This document shows positions 1 to 11,867 of a stretch of 64,000 nt of DNA, piece by piece. Origin of the DNA: Hypomyces perniciosus (lineage: Eukaryota > Ascomycota > Sordariomycetes > Hypocreales > Hypocreaceae); the NCBI GenBank assembly GCA_008477525.1, contig SPDT01000006.1, positions 2,011,501 to 2,075,500 on the forward strand, read 5' to 3'. How positions within the stretch are numbered: position 1 is the stretch's first letter; each line of letters begins with the position of its first letter. A program made the translations under genes and the position numbers. Under the pieces are notes generated by a model, which saw nothing but the letters and a program-made list of their open reading frames with translations, did no database searches and had not been told where the DNA came from.

Positions 1-3000
1 GCGGCCCTGCGGGTATGTAATGTAGGTACTAGTACTAGTCGTACTGTTACGAGTCTTTCGCATCTCACTCGGCCCCATACAAAACCAAAGGTAATACGCG
101 ATGCCCAAGCAACCCTTCCCCCCCTTTTATAGTGCTGTGAAACGGTGGGACAACAATCAAAGACAAAGGCCTCTCGGATTGATGATGAGGGCAAGTTCTG
201 CCGGGGGATATAGGAGCCATAATTTCATAAAACCATCTCACTGCCAAGGAGAAACGGTCCGCCTCAAAACACGCAGATGGGGTGGAATGAAGACTTCGAG
301 AACAAGAAAAGGCCTCGTCACGCTCGTGTGCGAACCTCGTGGCAACATGGGAGCGATGATGAGGTTGTTGGTGATGCGAACTGAATTGGGGCCTATTAGC
401 TGCAAGACCGTTAACCGTTGTGATAGCCGACCGTTATGAAAATGAACCGGGGCCAGCCTGGTCAGCGTCACGGACGAAACGGCTAACAGGCACGTGGGTG
501 ACGGGCCAACGAAGCCCACACAATATCCGGATCAGCGTGGGTGTGCTCGTGCTTTCTGGACAATAGCATGTTCATGAATCATGAATCACGAATCATGCTC
601 CTCCTCCCTCCCACTTCTCGTTCTACAATGCCTTGTGTCACGACCAACAGTAAACAAAATGCCCTCCTCTCCTCCTGAAACTAAGCTCCTCATGGTGTGA
701 CGAGGTCTCCATTTCTTTCGATAAGCACGTCCTTACACGGCGGGAACCGGGGGACTGGGGCCATGAGATCGCCTCTCATGGGCATCTGCATCTGGACTGC
801 AAAGACCCACGATAACCGCGTCATACGCGACGCGAACGAACCAATGGCCCCGATGCATCGCGAACCTGCTCGAAAGCGTATTGATTGATTATTCGGACTC
901 TGTACTGCGCTGGTATTACTAATACGCTGTCTGTCGTAGAACCCCTAGACTGGCGGCAATGATTGCTACGAGTACAACAAGTAATCTCTGCGTCTAGAAC
1001 AGCCAAGAAGACTCGTGGAATTGGAGCCTCGTGCTCATTTGCCTTGGCGTGGTAGTGGTACCATGACGACGACGACCTGTAACGATGGCGTGGTTTGACA
1101 AAGTGTTTGCTTTCCGAACAGGGGTTGGAATGAAACAGAAGCCTTAGGATATGAATAAGGGGCTCGTTTCTATGGCGGATGGGTCAATAGCAGGCGATCC
1201 ATGCGTGTAATCTTTGAGCATGGGTAAGAAACTGGGTGAAATTGATGGTTGTTAATTCCGAACCGTCCGCTTGGGTCAGCAAGCACAAGGCTAAGGACGT
1301 GAAAGTCAAAACCCGGAACAACACAACACCTAACGGACGTTGTTGATGCCTTTCGGATGTGAAGGGACACACTTATTACGGCACAGCACATATTAGTCGA
1401 TGTGCTAGTCCCGGTATTGACGTCAGAGACGTGGTAGTAGCTTGACCTGCTAGCCCATAGCCCTGATTCCTGGGAGGGAACAGAGGGAGGGCTACGAGTA
1501 GTCCGTAGTATGTAGTGCTCTGTACGGAGTAGTAGTAGTACTAGTACTCATAGCAGATACTAGTACTAACAGGCTCATGGCTATCTAAATGGGCTCTTCC
1601 TGGTTACTCATTGCTAGCGCCAATTCAGGGAGCAAGGGTGTGTTTTCCCCGGACAGAAATGTGACATTGAGGCTTGTGAGGTTTGTTGCCCGGGTGGAGA
1701 TGCCTGGCGAATCAACCAACCAGAGCAAAAAATGATTATGAGAAGAAAAAGCAAAACCCGACGATCGGCGACTCCGGTGTTGGGTCAAGGAGGAAAAAGA
1801 AAACAAGAAACTGAGATCTCATCTTTTTGTTTTTGCTATGCATTTCGGGGTCTCGTGGAAAGTAAGTGTCTCTGTTCGCTCTATCGTATAGATAATACGA
1901 GTTGTTGTAAACGGGCAGCCCTTTTCCCTTGAGGCCCCTATGACGAGAACGCCACGAAATCGAAAACGAGGGCAGATCATGCTCCGCCCTGAACGCCATG
2001 CCCAATTATGAGGGTGTTCGAAGACGTCGTAAGGAGTCCCGAGAATCCGGTCCGATCGTTTTTCAAGGGGAGTCATACTGCTGGTGCTGATTCCCGACAT
2101 CATATCCTCAACCCGTATGGAGTACTTCGTACGTATAAGAATCCTTACACATTGCTTCTTGGAATAGTAGTACTAATACTACTACTACTCGTACTTCTCT
2201 GTAGGGCAATGCGACCTCGTAGGAGAGATACGGAGTAGTACTAGTATGAACTCGGTAGTAGTACTCCGTAGCTAATAAGCAAAAGAACTTACATTTTCAG
2301 GGTCCAGCAGCCATCCAAATGCCATTGTATAATTATGTATGCATACCCACACTGGACGGTTGAAAAGCCCTGTGCTCGGCCTTGACTGAAACAGTAGTAC
2401 TACTACTATTACGATTAGTAGTAGTAGTACATCCATTGCTCGTGTTTGGGTTTTGCTGTCTTTCTGATAACGAAGGAAAGATACACGCATGCTTTTCGTT
2501 CTCTAATTGTGTAAGGAAGAGACCGTTCCCCTTTCTTAGGCGTTGAGACTTGGAACAGAGCCTCATTGCCATATTGACCCACGCGATTCAGCGTCACAGT
2601 TTCAATGTGCTGAGGACGAACTTGGGCCGCCAGGCTTATTAGTGCACTGGTATTTCGTAGCGTATGTGAGATCAGATGTGTGCCGGGAATCCCTTGTATA
2701 GAAGCATGTCCGGAGTACCTGCCAAGCAGGTGAATCCGTAACAAGTTGGATAAGCCATGAAGCCTAAGGACAGGGCATTAGTTACCTGGCTATTCGGATA
2801 TACTATGATGAATGCGGCGTGCTCCGTAAAATTGGGAGGTTTGCCTCTGTCGTCGCAGAGCGTACGAGCTTTGTGATGACTAATCGTCCAGAGCCTGTTG
2901 TTGGTGGACAGTGCTTTCAGGAGGTTGTAATACCTCTCCTATGCATAATATGTATGTTTAAGGAGAATCTGGTGCCGACAAGGCCTTTAGCTCATAAGAG

Positions 3001-6000
3001 TGATTTAACTCGACCTTCATATCCCGGCGCGATCCGTTGTAAATGCTCCGTCAAGGGGTATCAAGTCCATTTTCGAATAACCGGCCAGGGTTTGATTGAC
3101 AGCCCATGCAGCTGAACAGATAATAGGCCTGGGTTCCGTTAGTATTCATCCAATCATCCCAGTTACAGGGCCAGATGATGGGTTTCCCCCCCCGGCTCGG
3201 CAGTCCTCGTCACATTATCAACTGAGCTGTCGATTGTTAATACATATGATAGATGCAAGGAACCAGGTCGAAAACTTACGTGAGCTGCAACAAAAACAAT
3301 CACCCCCTCCTCTGCGGAAACAACTCCCGCTGCATGCTGCAAAGATTTCGGTGGTAATATGGTGGGGTGCCTATGCAAGGCAGAAGCCGAAGCCAATGAC
3401 AACCATTGGACGGCACTAAAGAAGCAATGTGCTATCCACAAGGGTCTTGTCGACAGACGGCATAGCAGCGCTATAATATGCACGGGGGAGTGTCCGACAG
3501 GGAGGATCCCTTCGAGCCAAACCAATGAGCCGAGAATCCTTGCTTGCGCGATTCGGGAGAGTGGATTTGAGACAACAGGGACATTTCTCTTGACCATGCA
3601 ATCAAACACGTTTGTTTGGCTGACACAGAGTCTGATGCGCAAGAAATTGACTTGATCGTCCTCGTGGACACGTTTTTGGGAACACGCTGGGGCCAACCAC
3701 ATCACAAAGACGCTGAGCCGTTGGCGATCATGTCGGTCAGCGCTTCGTTCCCATGTAGGTGATACTGTGCTCAGTCCTCATACCTGCTGTACGACCTGCT
3801 GTACGATAATTGTGCTTGATCGGGTCATGGATTGGGCGGCAACGGAGAAGGGCCGTGCGCTTCGTGATAGTACTAGTAGTACGACAGACGGCATCACGAC
3901 AAGAGCAGCCTTCTTGCTCTCGAGCATTCCTTGATGGCGCCCCTCAATGTTGTTGAATGTCACAATAGGCAGTCGCCGTGGTTTCCGCTATACCGCCAGC
4001 CGGAGAGGTCAAGGCGTTCAGGCAGTGGCAGTGGTCCGGCACGGGATAATGCCTATGTAGGTATGGTATGGAGTAGTAGTGCTAGTGATGAATGTAGTGA
4101 CATGGTGATAGGTGCGTATGAGTGAGTCTTGGAATGCTTCATCGACTGGGGCCGGTGAGACGAAGAGAGTGACTCTGCATCGAAAATGACGAGGATGGTG
4201 CATGGAGGTGCATGCGCGGTGCATGCTTATCAACATGTCATAAAGAACAGATGTAGACGACATCAATGATGCAGCACAGTCAGAGCTGGCGGTATGCAGT
4301 ATGCAACCTGACTTGGTCATTGGTGGATGGGGCCTGTGTCAGTATCAGCTCGCCTACCCAGTGAGTGCAGCGCTGAGCGTTCTTCCAAGCAAGACTTACT
4401 TCTCAAGTCAGAGGCAAAATGATAGCTCGCTCGCAGGAGACATTTGCTTTTGTTGTCTCCGCTCGACGCGTTGGACCCTTTTTTCCCCAGTCGTATTCTC
4501 GTGGTTACGTAGCAGTATTTGCGTATGCCCCATTCGCCTTAAGCCTGGAGCCCTGGAAGAAAGACGTTGCAAGACGGGATGCCTTCAGGTGGTTCGGCTC
4601 GGGCGATGGGGGTGTTCGTACGAGTACGTTCCATGCTTGATGGCCTAAGCTCAGGGCTGAACAGCAATTCCGAAGAGGCCAGGGTTAGGCATCTTGTCTT
4701 GTCTGCCGTGCAACTTCAGTGTGCATGAGCGCTGCACCTCGAGGGAGGCGCACTAATAGCAGGAAAGCAAATATGGACGCCGAGTTGAGGGATGTAGCTT
4801 TTCCGCCGGCAAGAGTCCATTCCGTCAGTCTGAGCTGCATTGGACATGTTCTAATGCTAAACTTCCTCACGGGATGGCTGCATGGTGGTCTCTACCCGGC
4901 GCTCAATTTTCTTTTCGGGCTGGATACGGACCCCGTTGGCCTCGGTTGTTATTCATCTTGACAAGCGCTCAAGTCAGAGTTGCATACTCGTATTGGCACT
5001 AATATGACTTCCGGGCTTGTCCTCACCCGAGCCTCTAAAAGTCATGCATTAAGACACGGCTGTAGCCTGTCGATGGAAAAACTCGTACTATGTACTTCAG
5101 GAATCGGTTGACTGAAGCTCATCTGGCGGAGAAAAAGAGAATGCCAGATATGAGTGGAGGCCAACCGATCGCCACTGGCATGTTGGTGGTGAGCCCGAGG
5201 CTGGTGGCGCATCACCATTCGTGCGTAGTTTCGTTTCTGTCCTCCCTCAAGTTGCCCCCAAAAAGCAAGCCACCACTAGAGTGAACAAGAAGAAAAAAGC
5301 ATTGGAGGCGGGGTTGACGAGGAAATTCTGCCTGATAATACGGAGCAGTTGCTTGTTAGAGAAGAAAGATACGAACTACCTATTAGATGGACAGAAGAAG
5401 CCAAGAGTCTGACCGAGGACACACAAGCAAGGCGGGAGAGTGGAGGAAGCGACTAGCCAGCCGGAGTATCACAAGAATTCATTCGGCGATGTTGCGGTAT
5501 CATTGTCATCTCCCATTCCGAGCGGCCAGACGGAAGGAGCGGGCGTTTTGTGTCCGTGTGGATTGTCCTCACGTGTACGGAAGTCGTGCCAAGTATTGCC
5601 ATATACTATCACCATATCACCAGTTGAAGTATCCGTAGCGTCGTACATACTAGTACATAGTACGGCACGGTCTTGGAGTTTCTGGTTGTGTGATGCCCAT
5701 TTTGACAATGGTGGCGCTCGCAACCCTTCAATTGCCTGCCTGCCCTTCGTCCTGGAGCTCCCAGCTGCTTTGGCCATCGCAGCAGCAATACTCCGTACTA
5801 GCACCAAGCCTCCCTCAGGTCCAAGCTTGGCCAACGACAACAAGCACAGTGGAAGAGTGGACTCAGTGGAGGCTCTGGCACTCTGGAGGGAGTGGAGATG
5901 AAGCGGAAAGGTGATGCGTCACTCCACGGCGCGCGCCATCACTGCCATCGGCCGCGAATTGGTGGGTCGCTGCGGCCACCCTCCCCGGCTGGCGTCCGTG

Positions 6001-6400
6001 AGCCGCGGTGGCGTATCCCTGGTCTTCCTCTCTCTGCTGCCCTGCAGGCTTGCCAAGCCCTTGTTCGCTCGTTTTGCTGGCGGATTTCCTTTGCTCAGTC
6101 TGGGGATCCACCCCGGGGTCCTCGTAGCCTGTCGGCTCAGCAGGGTGTGCTTGGGCGCTTTGATTTTTTGATTGCTTTTGCGCGCGCTGGTTCTTGGTTC
6201 TGGGTGATCCGGGCCGTGGGTCTCACTTCTGCCCTCGACTGCAATGGATCGTTTAAAAGTCTCCCTTAGCCCCAGCTGGTTCGATCTCAAGGGACGGCTC
6301 TGAGAATGCATGACTTGTAAAGCCCGGATTGCGATTGCCCTGAATTGCTATTCCTGACTCCTTCTTTCCGTGGAAAAGCAGTGTATTTGCAGTCGTACCT
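1..6400. other. Gene-poor intergenic region
   Basis: I can support no gene here. Open frames on both strands are short, overlap one another and lack recognisable motifs or a coherent exon chain. The stretch holds several short runs of TAG/TAC triplets (around 25-50, 1525-1570, 2165-2190, 2235-2275, 2390-2430, 3868-3885 and 5642-5660). It also holds copies of the TACGGAGTA/TACTCCGTA motif (about 1526, 2229, 2268 and 5790). I see no terminal repeats, transposase motifs or tRNA. It could be accessory DNA, heavily decayed sequence or a region expressing non-coding RNA. Confidence 0.6.
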
Positions 6401-7041
6401 TCCCTCGACTTACACCTCAGCTCCTCCCACTTCTCCCCCCCCCCCTTGCTCGCTATATTCGGGATATTCAACACCAATCGCCACAAGAACACCATATATC
6501 GAACCTCGACCTCTACTTCGACAACTCTTGAACTCACGTCGTCTCGAATCAACCCTCGAGTCCCTTCTGTGACGCACGGTGGAGGTACAAAGCAACAAGA
6601 CACCGCACTGCCCCGACGCAACACGCCCGCAGAGACACTCCGCGAAGACGTACAAATATACGGAGGACACTTGCACCACGCTCGCTTCTGCCGTCTCAAG
6701 AATCGCGTATCACGTCCGTTGCGTCGCAATGAGAAGCTAGTGCGTGTATACCACATAGTCACCTTTGGTCAGCCTTGGTTCACCTCGATCGCCCATGCGC
6801 TCTTCACCCGTCTGAACCTGCCAGCCGCCGCTTCGGCCTCCTCAGTTCTGATTCACCCTGGCCTCACTTCTATGCTAGGGCTTTCCTGCTACCTACACAC
6901 CATTTTTTTCTACCACATTCTCCTCTCTGCGCTGTAATTTCTTTTACAAAGCTTCCTCCTTGGACAGCAATCACAGCAACCTCCCAGAGTCTCCGGCCCA
7001 GCTTTCCGACTACATCACCCACAAGTTTCAACATCGCAACA
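6401..7041 (+). promoter_or_regulatory. Promoter and 5' leader of the gene starting at 7042
   Basis: This stretch lies directly upstream of the first supported start codon. It contains a C-rich tract near 6437-6446 and CT-rich sequence typical of filamentous fungal leaders. An in-frame upstream ATG at 6775 would add 89 residues of low-complexity, unconserved-looking protein, so I read it as leader. A 5' UTR intron is possible but not demonstrable. Confidence 0.4.
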
Positions 7042-8613
7042 ATGTCGAACGGATTCGACCGCCTCGAGCGGTTCTTTTCCAAGCGCAAGGCTTCTCCCGT
7101 TTCTGTGGAGGCCAGTATCCTCATCAGCCAACCATCAGAACCTCAGTTTCCCTCTCCCTCTTTCATTAACCCCACAACTATCCGCATGACTGCTCGAGAT
7201 GAAGTGCGTTTGCGACATGCTTCTGAGCGATCTCCCTCTGTGCCAGATATCGCCTCTTTGCGTCTAGGATCATCTGATTCCCGCGCCTCCGGTTCCGCGC
7301 TTAATCTTTCACCAGTGCACTCTCCGTCACCGACCAGCCGCCGACCTGAACCTCTGGTTATGGGACTTCGCGAGTTTCGATTCCCCAACCCACCAACTCG
7401 GAATGGTGAAATCACCCCTCTATCAGCGACCTTCAATTGCATGGAGTCTCCCCAATCAGGCAGCCCTCGTTCTCGCTCGCCTCTTGACGTGAACGTTTCA
7501 TCACGACTTGACACGCCTCCCTCTTCGGACCCAGAGGATGACGGAACATCTCTCGAGAATCTCAAGAATACCAAATTCCCTAAGCTCCTATATGGAGCCC
7601 CCCCAACACCCGAGGACTCGCCTGAACTTGGACCTGTGCCAGACTCCCCGCTCTCAGCCTCGGAAGCATTTGATATGCTCGACAGAGCCTTGTTCAGCGA
7701 CTTTGAAGATCAACTGGGTGACAACTTTGACCAGCTATCTCTCAATGGAACATGCAGCGAACCCAGCGTGGCACCATCACCTCGCATTTCCTGTTGCAGC
7801 TCTACCCTGCGAGAGCCTGATTTCAACGACTTCCTCAACCTCAGTGATGATGATATTGCTGAGTCGACACCGGACAGCCCGACACTGGACCCACAGTCCG
7901 ATTCACAACTCTCACTCCCCCCTATGGACCTTTCCATCGCATCATCTGAACCTCTTTCCTCCTCCCTCTTGACGCTCACACCACCACGAGCAAGTCGTCC
8001 TGCCACGGCTGCTGCTTTTGAAGCTGCCAGAATTGCCAAGCGATACGACTTCGACCTTGTCTACGTTGTCAACCTTTGGCCGGGTAGCCCTAGAAGCCAG
8101 ACCTTTGCTTCTGGAGCCGATGGGCCATCAGAACAACCTTTGATCGGGCGATTGTTGGCGGCTCATGGTCTTCACAATGTCCCCTCGCCATTGCAAATTT
8201 CGTCGTTTGTTCATACCACAATATTAAGGTCTGATGGCTGGATCGAATATCGGAATACCGGCGCGCGACCACAAGACCTCGCCCGCGGCTATGCCTGTGC
8301 TTTCTACACTGGACAATATGCAAGGGGTAGCTCGGGCGAACCAAGCGGTCCCGTCTCGGGAGTACGGCTGTCTGAGAAGATTGACCGTGGCATCGTATTC
8401 GCTGCGTACAGAAAACCTAGACTTGGAGAAACCAAGCTTGGACACAACTTCACGGAAGAGAAACTCGGTGATCTTCACAGGGATGCTGAGGTACTCGTGG
8501 AGATGCTCATTGACATTCACGCTGCCAACCGAAAACGACAACCACCATCACACCACCGACTCTCTGACGAAACGGGCCCCATGCCCTTGCAGGAGCTCCA
8601 ACAGCTCTTCTAA
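7042..8613 (+). CDS. Conserved fungal protein of unknown function, possible GAF-like C-terminus
   Basis: This is a single-exon frame of 523 residues. I do not recognise a named family. The N-terminal 300 residues are Ser/Pro-rich and probably disordered, with many Ser-Pro dipeptides that would suit phosphorylation. A globular part follows at about residues 325-490. It begins RIAKRYDFDLVYVVNLWPG and includes RGIVFAAYRKPR, a strand pattern reminiscent of GAF domains, and it ends in a helical segment near HRDAEVLVEMLIDIHAANR. I chose the ATG at 7042 because protein-like sequence starts there (MSNGFDRLERFF) and the context CAACAATGTC fits fungal initiation. There is no signal peptide or membrane segment, so a cytoplasmic or nuclear protein is likely. 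The GAF resemblance is inference only. Confidence 0.8.
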   Translation: MSNGFDRLERFFSKRKASPVSVEASILISQPSEPQFPSPSFINPTTIRMTARDEVRLRHASERSPSVPDIASLRLGSSDSRASGSALNLSPVHSPSPTSRRPEPLVMGLREFRFPNPPTRNGEITPLSATFNCMESPQSGSPRSRSPLDVNVSSRLDTPPSSDPEDDGTSLENLKNTKFPKLLYGAPPTPEDSPELGPVPDSPLSASEAFDMLDRALFSDFEDQLGDNFDQLSLNGTCSEPSVAPSPRISCCSSTLREPDFNDFLNLSDDDIAESTPDSPTLDPQSDSQLSLPPMDLSIASSEPLSSSLLTLTPPRASRPATAAAFEAARIAKRYDFDLVYVVNLWPGSPRSQTFASGADGPSEQPLIGRLLAAHGLHNVPSPLQISSFVHTTILRSDGWIEYRNTGARPQDLARGYACAFYTGQYARGSSGEPSGPVSGVRLSEKIDRGIVFAAYRKPRLGETKLGHNFTEEKLGDLHRDAEVLVEMLIDIHAANRKRQPPSHHRLSDETGPMPLQELQQLF

Positions 8614-9356
8614 TTATGAGCGGTCACAAAACACACGTATATCTCTTGTCGGCCGTTTCTTAACACAATACCTGTACCAAAAAATATGCATGTTTTTTTC
8701 TTCTCTCTCTTTTTTGTCTGTTTTCTGAGCGCGCGATGATACATCATGGTCGGAATTTTTCTTTCTGTCGCTTGCAAAGATACCTAGGGCGGCGGTGGTT
8801 TTCTTTTGAATCGGAAAAAGAGCAAGTAACATGATTATGACTGGCGTTTTGTCTTGCTTTAGCTACTCGATTCCTATCTATGGAATTACGGCATATATCA
8901 TACCCCGGGTTGGGGCGGCCATGTTCTCTTTCTTCTTATTTTCTTCTCGTTGTTTGAATGAAAAGGGGGATCAAGGGGACGGTGTTTTGGAGCTTATGAG
9001 GAAACGAGTTTCATCAAAGACCTGTTCTGTGATGAACGGGTACGGACTGCATTCAGTATGCCTGGTGTGTTTCAGCTGCTACTGCTGCAGATCAAAGGGA
9101 TTGAGTGGTTAGCCACTTCCGAGTCCTCAGAAGGACGAATAAACACGAATTGTTAAGAAACATTGAATTTAGTTCCCGTCGTCTCCTTTTTGCGGTGCCT
9201 TTTTGACATGTCCTCTTGGTAGCAACGTTTTGGTTAATCATAATGATTCGCCATCGATGAAGACGTCTTTGCCCTAGTGATTGCCAAAAGACTAAGTTTA
9301 AAAAAAAAAAAACCCAGGCATTCTCAGCCAGTTCTATACATGATGGTGTAAACCCA
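8614..9356. other. Convergent 3' intergenic region
   Basis: This lies between the 3' ends of the 7042 gene (+) and the PTPA gene (-). It is T-rich after the first stop and carries a 13-nt A run at about 9300-9312. It probably holds the two 3' UTRs. I see no gene. Confidence 0.6.
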
Positions 9357-10643
9357 TCAATCAAACGGAATTCTTCGCAAAGTTTCCCCGTCCCCCCTCT
9401 TTTTCAGTTCTTGAGCAGCCGCAATGCTACTCGGTACCTTGATTCCACAACAATCTCCCCAGCCGGTCCCATTGCGAGCATGGCTGGCGTGATCGTGGCC
9501 AGCATGGTCTGCTCCGCTCTCTAGGTCATCACCGGCAGCAGATGGGTCTTCCTCACTCATGCCGTCGGTAGCGGAGATGAGAGAACCGAAGAGAAAGTGC
9601 TGCATGACGGGGAGCTTGCCCAAGACCTCGGCAACGAACATGCGGCGCATCCCGCCATCAATCTTGGTCCAGGACTTGGCTGAGGAAATGTCATCGAGCA
9701 TCGGGCTGTGCCATCGCAACCCCTTGACGGTTTTGGTACTGTTTACGAAGCTGACCTGGTTCAGATACAAAAAGTCGTCACCGAACTCCTCAATGGCGAG
9801 GTCTTGGTGGATGGCACGAGGGGTGATGTAGGGGTGATGCAGCAGCTGGGAGGCGCCAAAGAGGAACGGCAGGAATTGATAATCGTCAAGTCCCCATACA
9901 CCGTGGGATCCTGCAGGCTCCAGGTAGTATGCCATTTGGACGACCCGCATGAGGGAGAGATAGCGAGTGAAGACGCTGAGAACCAAGGCCGGGAAGTCTG
10001 CCCGCTGCAAGAGGCCGAGTTGGTAGAGGCAAAGCAGCCACATCATGAAGTTGAGTTCATGCCCCGATCCGTAGTCGATCCGGTTTCGATTGCCGAAGGC
10101 TTGGTTGAAATATGTGGATGCCTCCTCGACAGCATCGGCGTTGTCCAGGCCAAGGCTCTTGTGCCACTTGGCAGCATTTTCCTTGACGAGGTCGAGAAAT
10201 CCCCTAAAGGCTTTGTTCCCGAAGCGGGAGCCGCCTTGCTCATCGGGTGGAGACTTGGACACAAGCTCTTCAGTCTCGTTTAGAATCGTCAAAATGGCCT
10301 TGACATTGTCGCCCAGAGCTTCATCCTTGATAGCGGACCTCGGCGTATCAACGACGGCCTCTGACAGCGTGAAAACCCAGGCAATCACGAGGTTGTAGGT
10401 TGGTGAAGCTAGGAAAAGCTCATGATCCTTGCGGGAAAGGATTCGCCTTGTTGGGAGTTTGAAGCTCCATCCTGACGTGTCCAGTGGCAAGGGGAGTGCG
10501 GGAGTCTCAGGCACAGGCGTGGGGTTGGAGGGAAGCTGACGCCGCTTGCGAGGCTCAAGCTTTGGGATCCTGTCCTTCAGGTTGGGGATCCCGGGGGCCG
10601 TGTTCTGTGTAGATGCGGGCTGTTCAGGAGTTTCCGAGGCCAT
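9357..10643 (-). CDS. rrd1: Serine/threonine-protein phosphatase 2A activator (PTPA, Rrd1/Rrd2 family)
   Basis: This is a single-exon protein of 428 residues. PTPA proteins bind PP2A-type catalytic subunits, act as peptidyl-prolyl isomerases and help assemble active phosphatase holoenzyme in the cytosol and nucleus. The family signature is clear: IDYGSGHE at residues 189-196, GVWGLDDYQFLPF at about 248-260, and a conserved core from about 60 to 375. The first 55 residues are Pro-rich and disordered. The C-terminal extension contains GWGDCCGIKVPSS, which I associate with the Rrd1-type branch, but the Rrd1 versus Rrd2 assignment is only moderately sure. The start at 10643 is the first ATG of the frame. 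The gene is divergent from rrp46, with 334 bp between the two start codons. Confidence 0.93.
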   Translation of the reverse strand: MASETPEQPASTQNTAPGIPNLKDRIPKLEPRKRRQLPSNPTPVPETPALPLPLDTSGWSFKLPTRRILSRKDHELFLASPTYNLVIAWVFTLSEAVVDTPRSAIKDEALGDNVKAILTILNETEELVSKSPPDEQGGSRFGNKAFRGFLDLVKENAAKWHKSLGLDNADAVEEASTYFNQAFGNRNRIDYGSGHELNFMMWLLCLYQLGLLQRADFPALVLSVFTRYLSLMRVVQMAYYLEPAGSHGVWGLDDYQFLPFLFGASQLLHHPYITPRAIHQDLAIEEFGDDFLYLNQVSFVNSTKTVKGLRWHSPMLDDISSAKSWTKIDGGMRRMFVAEVLGKLPVMQHFLFGSLISATDGMSEEDPSAAGDDLESGADHAGHDHASHARNGTGWGDCCGIKVPSSIAAAQELKKRGDGETLRRIPFD

Positions 10644-10977
10644 GATGCGCTGTATACAGTGTTGATGTTGATGTTGATGTTGATGGGAGATGGCAAGATC
10701 TGGGATCTGGGTAGGTAGTTTAGGTAGTAAGTAGATAATATGCAGTGGGCAGCTTGCCAGCTCCTCACGTCACTGGTGGTGGATGGCCCCGCACGTACCG
10801 CCGTCAAGGCTCTACATGACCCAGCCACTGGAGAAGGCCTAAAACAGGAGTATTCAATCGATAAAGTTACTTCTATTCCCAATACGACAACCACCAACTT
10901 CTGCGATACCTGAAAATATCGATTATCGAAATTTCAACCCGCCATACACCGACAAAACCTTATTACAGCCTCTGGAT
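10644..10977. promoter_or_regulatory. Bidirectional promoter between PTPA and rrp46
   Basis: These 334 bp separate two divergent start codons and must hold both promoters and leaders. A fourfold GTTGAT repeat lies at 10661-10684, close to the PTPA start. TATCGATAAAG/AATATCGATTATCG-like AT-rich elements lie nearer rrp46 (about 10855-10930). No clear TATA box is visible. Confidence 0.6.
10661..10684. repeat. Hexanucleotide tandem repeat (GTTGAT)x4
   Basis: Four perfect GTTGAT copies lie in the probable 5' leader of the PTPA gene, 18 bp upstream of its ATG. The array reads ATCAAC on the mRNA strand. Confidence 0.9.
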
Positions 10978-11867
10978 ATGGCTCCTACGGCCGAGCTATC
11001 GCATCTCCCTAAAGCAGATGGCTCTGCATCTTTTTCATATGGCGGTTATACTGTCACCGCAGCTGTGAACGGCCCTGTCGAGGCTGGAAGACGAGATGAG
11101 AACCCGTTTGAGGCTGTGATAGATGTGAACGTCCGCCCAGCAGCAGGCGTTGGAGGTAACATGATATTTGCACCCAAGGAGGAGACTGCATCTGTATCTC
11201 ATATTCAGGGCTAATTGCATGTTTCAGGCACTGCTGAGCGACAGCTCGAGGCCATTTTGCAGCCTGCACTACGACATCTCATTCCCGTCAAGAACTTTCC
11301 AAGGTGTGTGGTCCAGGTCACACTTCAAGTGACGGTGACGCCCGAGAATGCCTATGTCAACACCAAGATCACTCAGGCTCGATTGGTAAGAGCAAAGCCT
11401 CCAGGATGAATCCTCCCCTCCCTCCGTTCCCCCCTCTTTCGTTGACACACCGGTCTCTACAGAATCTTGGCATCATCCCAGCGTTGTTGCACACTGCCGT
11501 CCTGGGACTGCTGACTGCTGCTATTCCTCTACAGACCATCGCCTCAGCAGCTACTCTGGCTATTACGGATGGAGAGAACGGCAGCATCAACGTTGACCCC
11601 ACACCCACAGAAATAGACAGTGCGAAATCCGTTCATGTTCTTGGTTTCACTTCCGACGCAGAGCTCCTCCTCGCAGAAAGCGAGGGCTCATTCTCGGTTG
11701 ATGAGTGGGAAAAGGTTCTCCAGACGGGGCAGCGCATTTGCTGCAAAGGCCAAGAGACTGGCCTTGATACGGCCATGGGAGGATATGGAGCGGAGTCCCA
11801 TAACATCCAAGCGTTTATTCGTTCAGTGATGGAGACGAAAGCAGCAGAGAGCATTCACTGGAAGTGA
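10978..11867 (+). CDS. rrp46: Exosome complex subunit Rrp46
   Basis: Three exons (10978-11155, 11228-11385, 11463-11867) encode 246 residues. Rrp46 is one of the six RNase PH-like ring subunits of the eukaryotic RNA exosome, which trims rRNA, snoRNA and other transcripts in nucleus and cytoplasm. The RNase PH fold is recognisable from the start: ADGSASF at about 14-20, VNGPVEA, then NPFEAVIDVNVRP. The second exon carries the helix AERQLEAILQPALRHLIP and the strand VVQVTLQVT. The third begins NLGIIPALLHTAVLGLL and includes a SFSVDEWEKVL helix near the C-terminus. Both introns (72 and 77 nt) use GTAA donors and CAG acceptors, and the joined frame is continuous. Length is close to yeast Rrp46. 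The subunit is expected to be structural rather than catalytic. Confidence 0.95.

Noticed and set aside
3163..3705. Minus-strand open frame of 180 codons in the left gene-poor region
   Set aside because: No recognisable domain, no splice partners, composition like shadow frames, and several overlapping frames of similar quality.
5440..5901. Plus-strand open frame of 153 codons
   Set aside because: It overlaps opposite-strand frames of equal length, has no domain, and contains motif-rich intergenic sequence.
6276..6300. GGTTCGATCTC stretch resembling a Pol III B box
   Set aside because: No A box at a suitable distance and no cloverleaf could be drawn.
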